Shown here: one piece after another, positions 16,048-17,063 of the stretch
Numbering within the stretch: position 1 is the stretch's first letter
Layout of the letters: each line of letters begins with the position of its first letter
DNA from: Candidatus Hodarchaeota archaeon
GTDB lineage: Archaea > Asgardarchaeota > Heimdallarchaeia > Hodarchaeales > Hodarchaeaceae
Length of the DNA stretch: 17,063 nt
Reading direction: 5' to 3'
Assembly (NCBI GenBank): GCA_016840305.1
Contig: JAEOSP010000680.1
Coordinates: 1 to 17,063, forward strand
Translations under genes and position numbers: made by a program
The notes under the pieces: generated by a model
Databases searched by the model: none
Told to the model about the DNA's origin: nothing
Seen by the model: only the letters and a program-made list of their open reading frames with translations

Positions 16048-17063
16048 ATGATAATTACTCGTACTGAACAAACCTGGATAAAACCGCGTAAAAGCCTTTC
16101 ATGGTTATGTCATCTATCAAAGAACCTCTACAATGAAAGCAATTATCAAATCCGTCAGGAATTCTTTAAAAACGATAAATGGATCCGTTATAACGCTCTT
16201 TATCATTCGTTAAAAACCTCAAAGAATTATCAGGAATTACCAGCTCAAACAGCCCAGCAGGTATTGAAAATTATCGATAGAAATTGGAAAAGTTTTTTTA
16301 ATGCTATTAAGGAGTGGAAAAAGGATCAATCAAAATTCAAGGTTGAACCAAGAATACCCAAATACAAGCCAAAGAATGGAGAGTTCTTACTGGTCTTTAC
16401 CAACCAACAGGTAAAGATAAAAGATAGTTTCTTGTTCTTTCCCAAAAAAGTAGGATTTAAAGTAAAAACCAGGCTCCCTGAGACGACAGACATCAGAGAA
16501 GTGCGAATAAATCCGAAAGGGGTAGGATATGTGGTAGAAATTGTCTATCAGAAAAATCTTAGTCCTAATCCTTTGAACAAAGATAATATTCTTGCCATTG
16601 ATTTAGGAGTCCGTAACCTCATAACTACTGTTAATAATAATGGTTTAAAACCGTTTGTTATTAAAGGTGGGGTTGTCAAATCTATTAATCAATATTATAA
16701 CAAAGAAAAAGCTAGAATTCAATCCATTTATGACCGTCAAGGGATAAAAACAGGTAAAAAGCTGCAACGATTGATCAATAAGCGCAATAAGAAAATCCAT
16801 GACTATTTTCACAAAGCCAGTCGAAAAATTATTGGTTATTGTGTAGTAAATGACATTGGAACAATTGTTATTGGTTATAACCCCGATTGGAAACAAAACT
16901 GTCACCTTGGGAAAAGGAATAACCAGAATTTTGTCACCATTCCTTTTTATAAGCTAATTCAGCAATTAAACTATAAAGCTGAAGCACAGGGAATAACGGT
17001 CATTAAACAGGAAGAAAGCCATACTAGTAAGTGTTCTTTCTTGGATAATGAATCAATCCGACA
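16048..17063 (+). CDS. tnpB: Second TnpB-family protein, cut by the window end
   Basis: An open frame of 338 codons runs to the last base with no stop. Translation gives MIITRTEQTWIKP, then the TnpB N terminus (LCHLSKNLYNESN), the RuvC start ILAIDLGVRNLITTVNNNG (Asp185), GGVVKSINQYYNKEKARIQSIY, TIVIGYNPDWKQNCHLGKRNNQNF and QEESHTSKCSFLDNES. It belongs to the same branch as the copy at 4558, with Gly in place of the canonical second RuvC glutamate and Glu moved next to TSKCSF, but clearly differs from it in sequence. The zinc ribbon and last Asp lie beyond the window. The start is ATG 16048, set by the in-frame TGA at 16042 and GGAGTGA (16031-16037) ten bases before. Only ten bases separate it from the PIN-like gene, so it seems to be operon-expressed. 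Confidence 0.92.
   Translation, partial: MIITRTEQTWIKPRKSLSWLCHLSKNLYNESNYQIRQEFFKNDKWIRYNALYHSLKTSKNYQELPAQTAQQVLKIIDRNWKSFFNAIKEWKKDQSKFKVEPRIPKYKPKNGEFLLVFTNQQVKIKDSFLFFPKKVGFKVKTRLPETTDIREVRINPKGVGYVVEIVYQKNLSPNPLNKDNILAIDLGVRNLITTVNNNGLKPFVIKGGVVKSINQYYNKEKARIQSIYDRQGIKTGKKLQRLINKRNKKIHDYFHKASRKIIGYCVVNDIGTIVIGYNPDWKQNCHLGKRNNQNFVTIPFYKLIQQLNYKAEAQGITVIKQEESHTSKCSFLDNESIR

Noticed and set aside
16645..16905. Minus-strand 86-codon frame near the right end
   Set aside because: It is the antisense of the conserved RuvC part of the second TnpB.
1..17063. CRISPR array
   Set aside because: Because of the Cas1 domain I looked for regularly spaced 20-40-base repeats in all intergenic regions and saw none. 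An array outside the window cannot be excluded.
5800..17063. Terminal inverted repeats or target duplication of a transposon
   Set aside because: I compared the gaps at 5800-5980, 9869-10169, 14484-14613 and 3741-4557 by eye and found no convincing matching ends. The right end probably lies outside the window.

Overview
This window is archaeal. The first 3.7 kb carries core translation genes in archaeal versions: uS13, uS4, uS11, a Cbf5/TruB-type pseudouridine synthase with a PUA domain, and eL14, which bacteria lack. They sit beside a class II tRNA-Ser(GGA) with a 33-nt intron at the standard archaeal 37/38 position. The DNA is A+T-rich, intergenic spaces are wide, and several starts are TTG or GTG. 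An Asgard-type or related archaeon would fit, but the sequence alone does not fix the lineage.

Layout: 1-512 is gene-free. At 513-628 is the intron-containing tRNA-Ser, followed by a hairpin plus T tract (694-718) and a folded RNA or leader (about 727-866). Then come rps13, rps4 and rps11 on the plus strand. Converging on them from the minus strand are rpl14e and cbf5. These five genes usually lie in one direction in archaea, so an inversion has split the cluster here. From 3741 to 4557 there is no convincing gene, only one large hairpin (3784-3840).

From 4558 onward the content becomes accessory. A TnpB-family gene (tnpB1) is followed by a promoter and a two-gene unit: an SF2 helicase and a calcineurin-like metallophosphoesterase with all five metal motifs. 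A minus-strand DUF433/DUF5615 toxin-antitoxin-like pair comes next. After it is a 1437-codon minus-strand gene whose last third reads as a Cas1 integrase: beta domain about 955-1065, helical domain about 1085-1380, with putative catalytic E1157, H1254 and D1267. In front of the Cas1 part lie about 950 residues with two winged-helix-like segments and two cysteine clusters. Divergent from this gene, across a 130-bp promoter region, runs an operon of a PD-(D/E)XK-like nuclease, a PIN-like protein (4-bp overlap) and a second tnpB (10-bp gap) that runs off the window.

The main point of interest is 5.8-17 kb. A Cas1 domain embedded in a giant protein lies with a helicase, a phosphoesterase nuclease candidate, a restriction-fold nuclease and two TnpB genes, with no CRISPR array, Cas2 or effector visible. 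I infer an undescribed Cas1-based mobile element (casposon-like in logic, not in gene content) or a Cas1-containing defence or integration system. I found no terminal repeats inside the window, so the boundaries and mobility are unproven.
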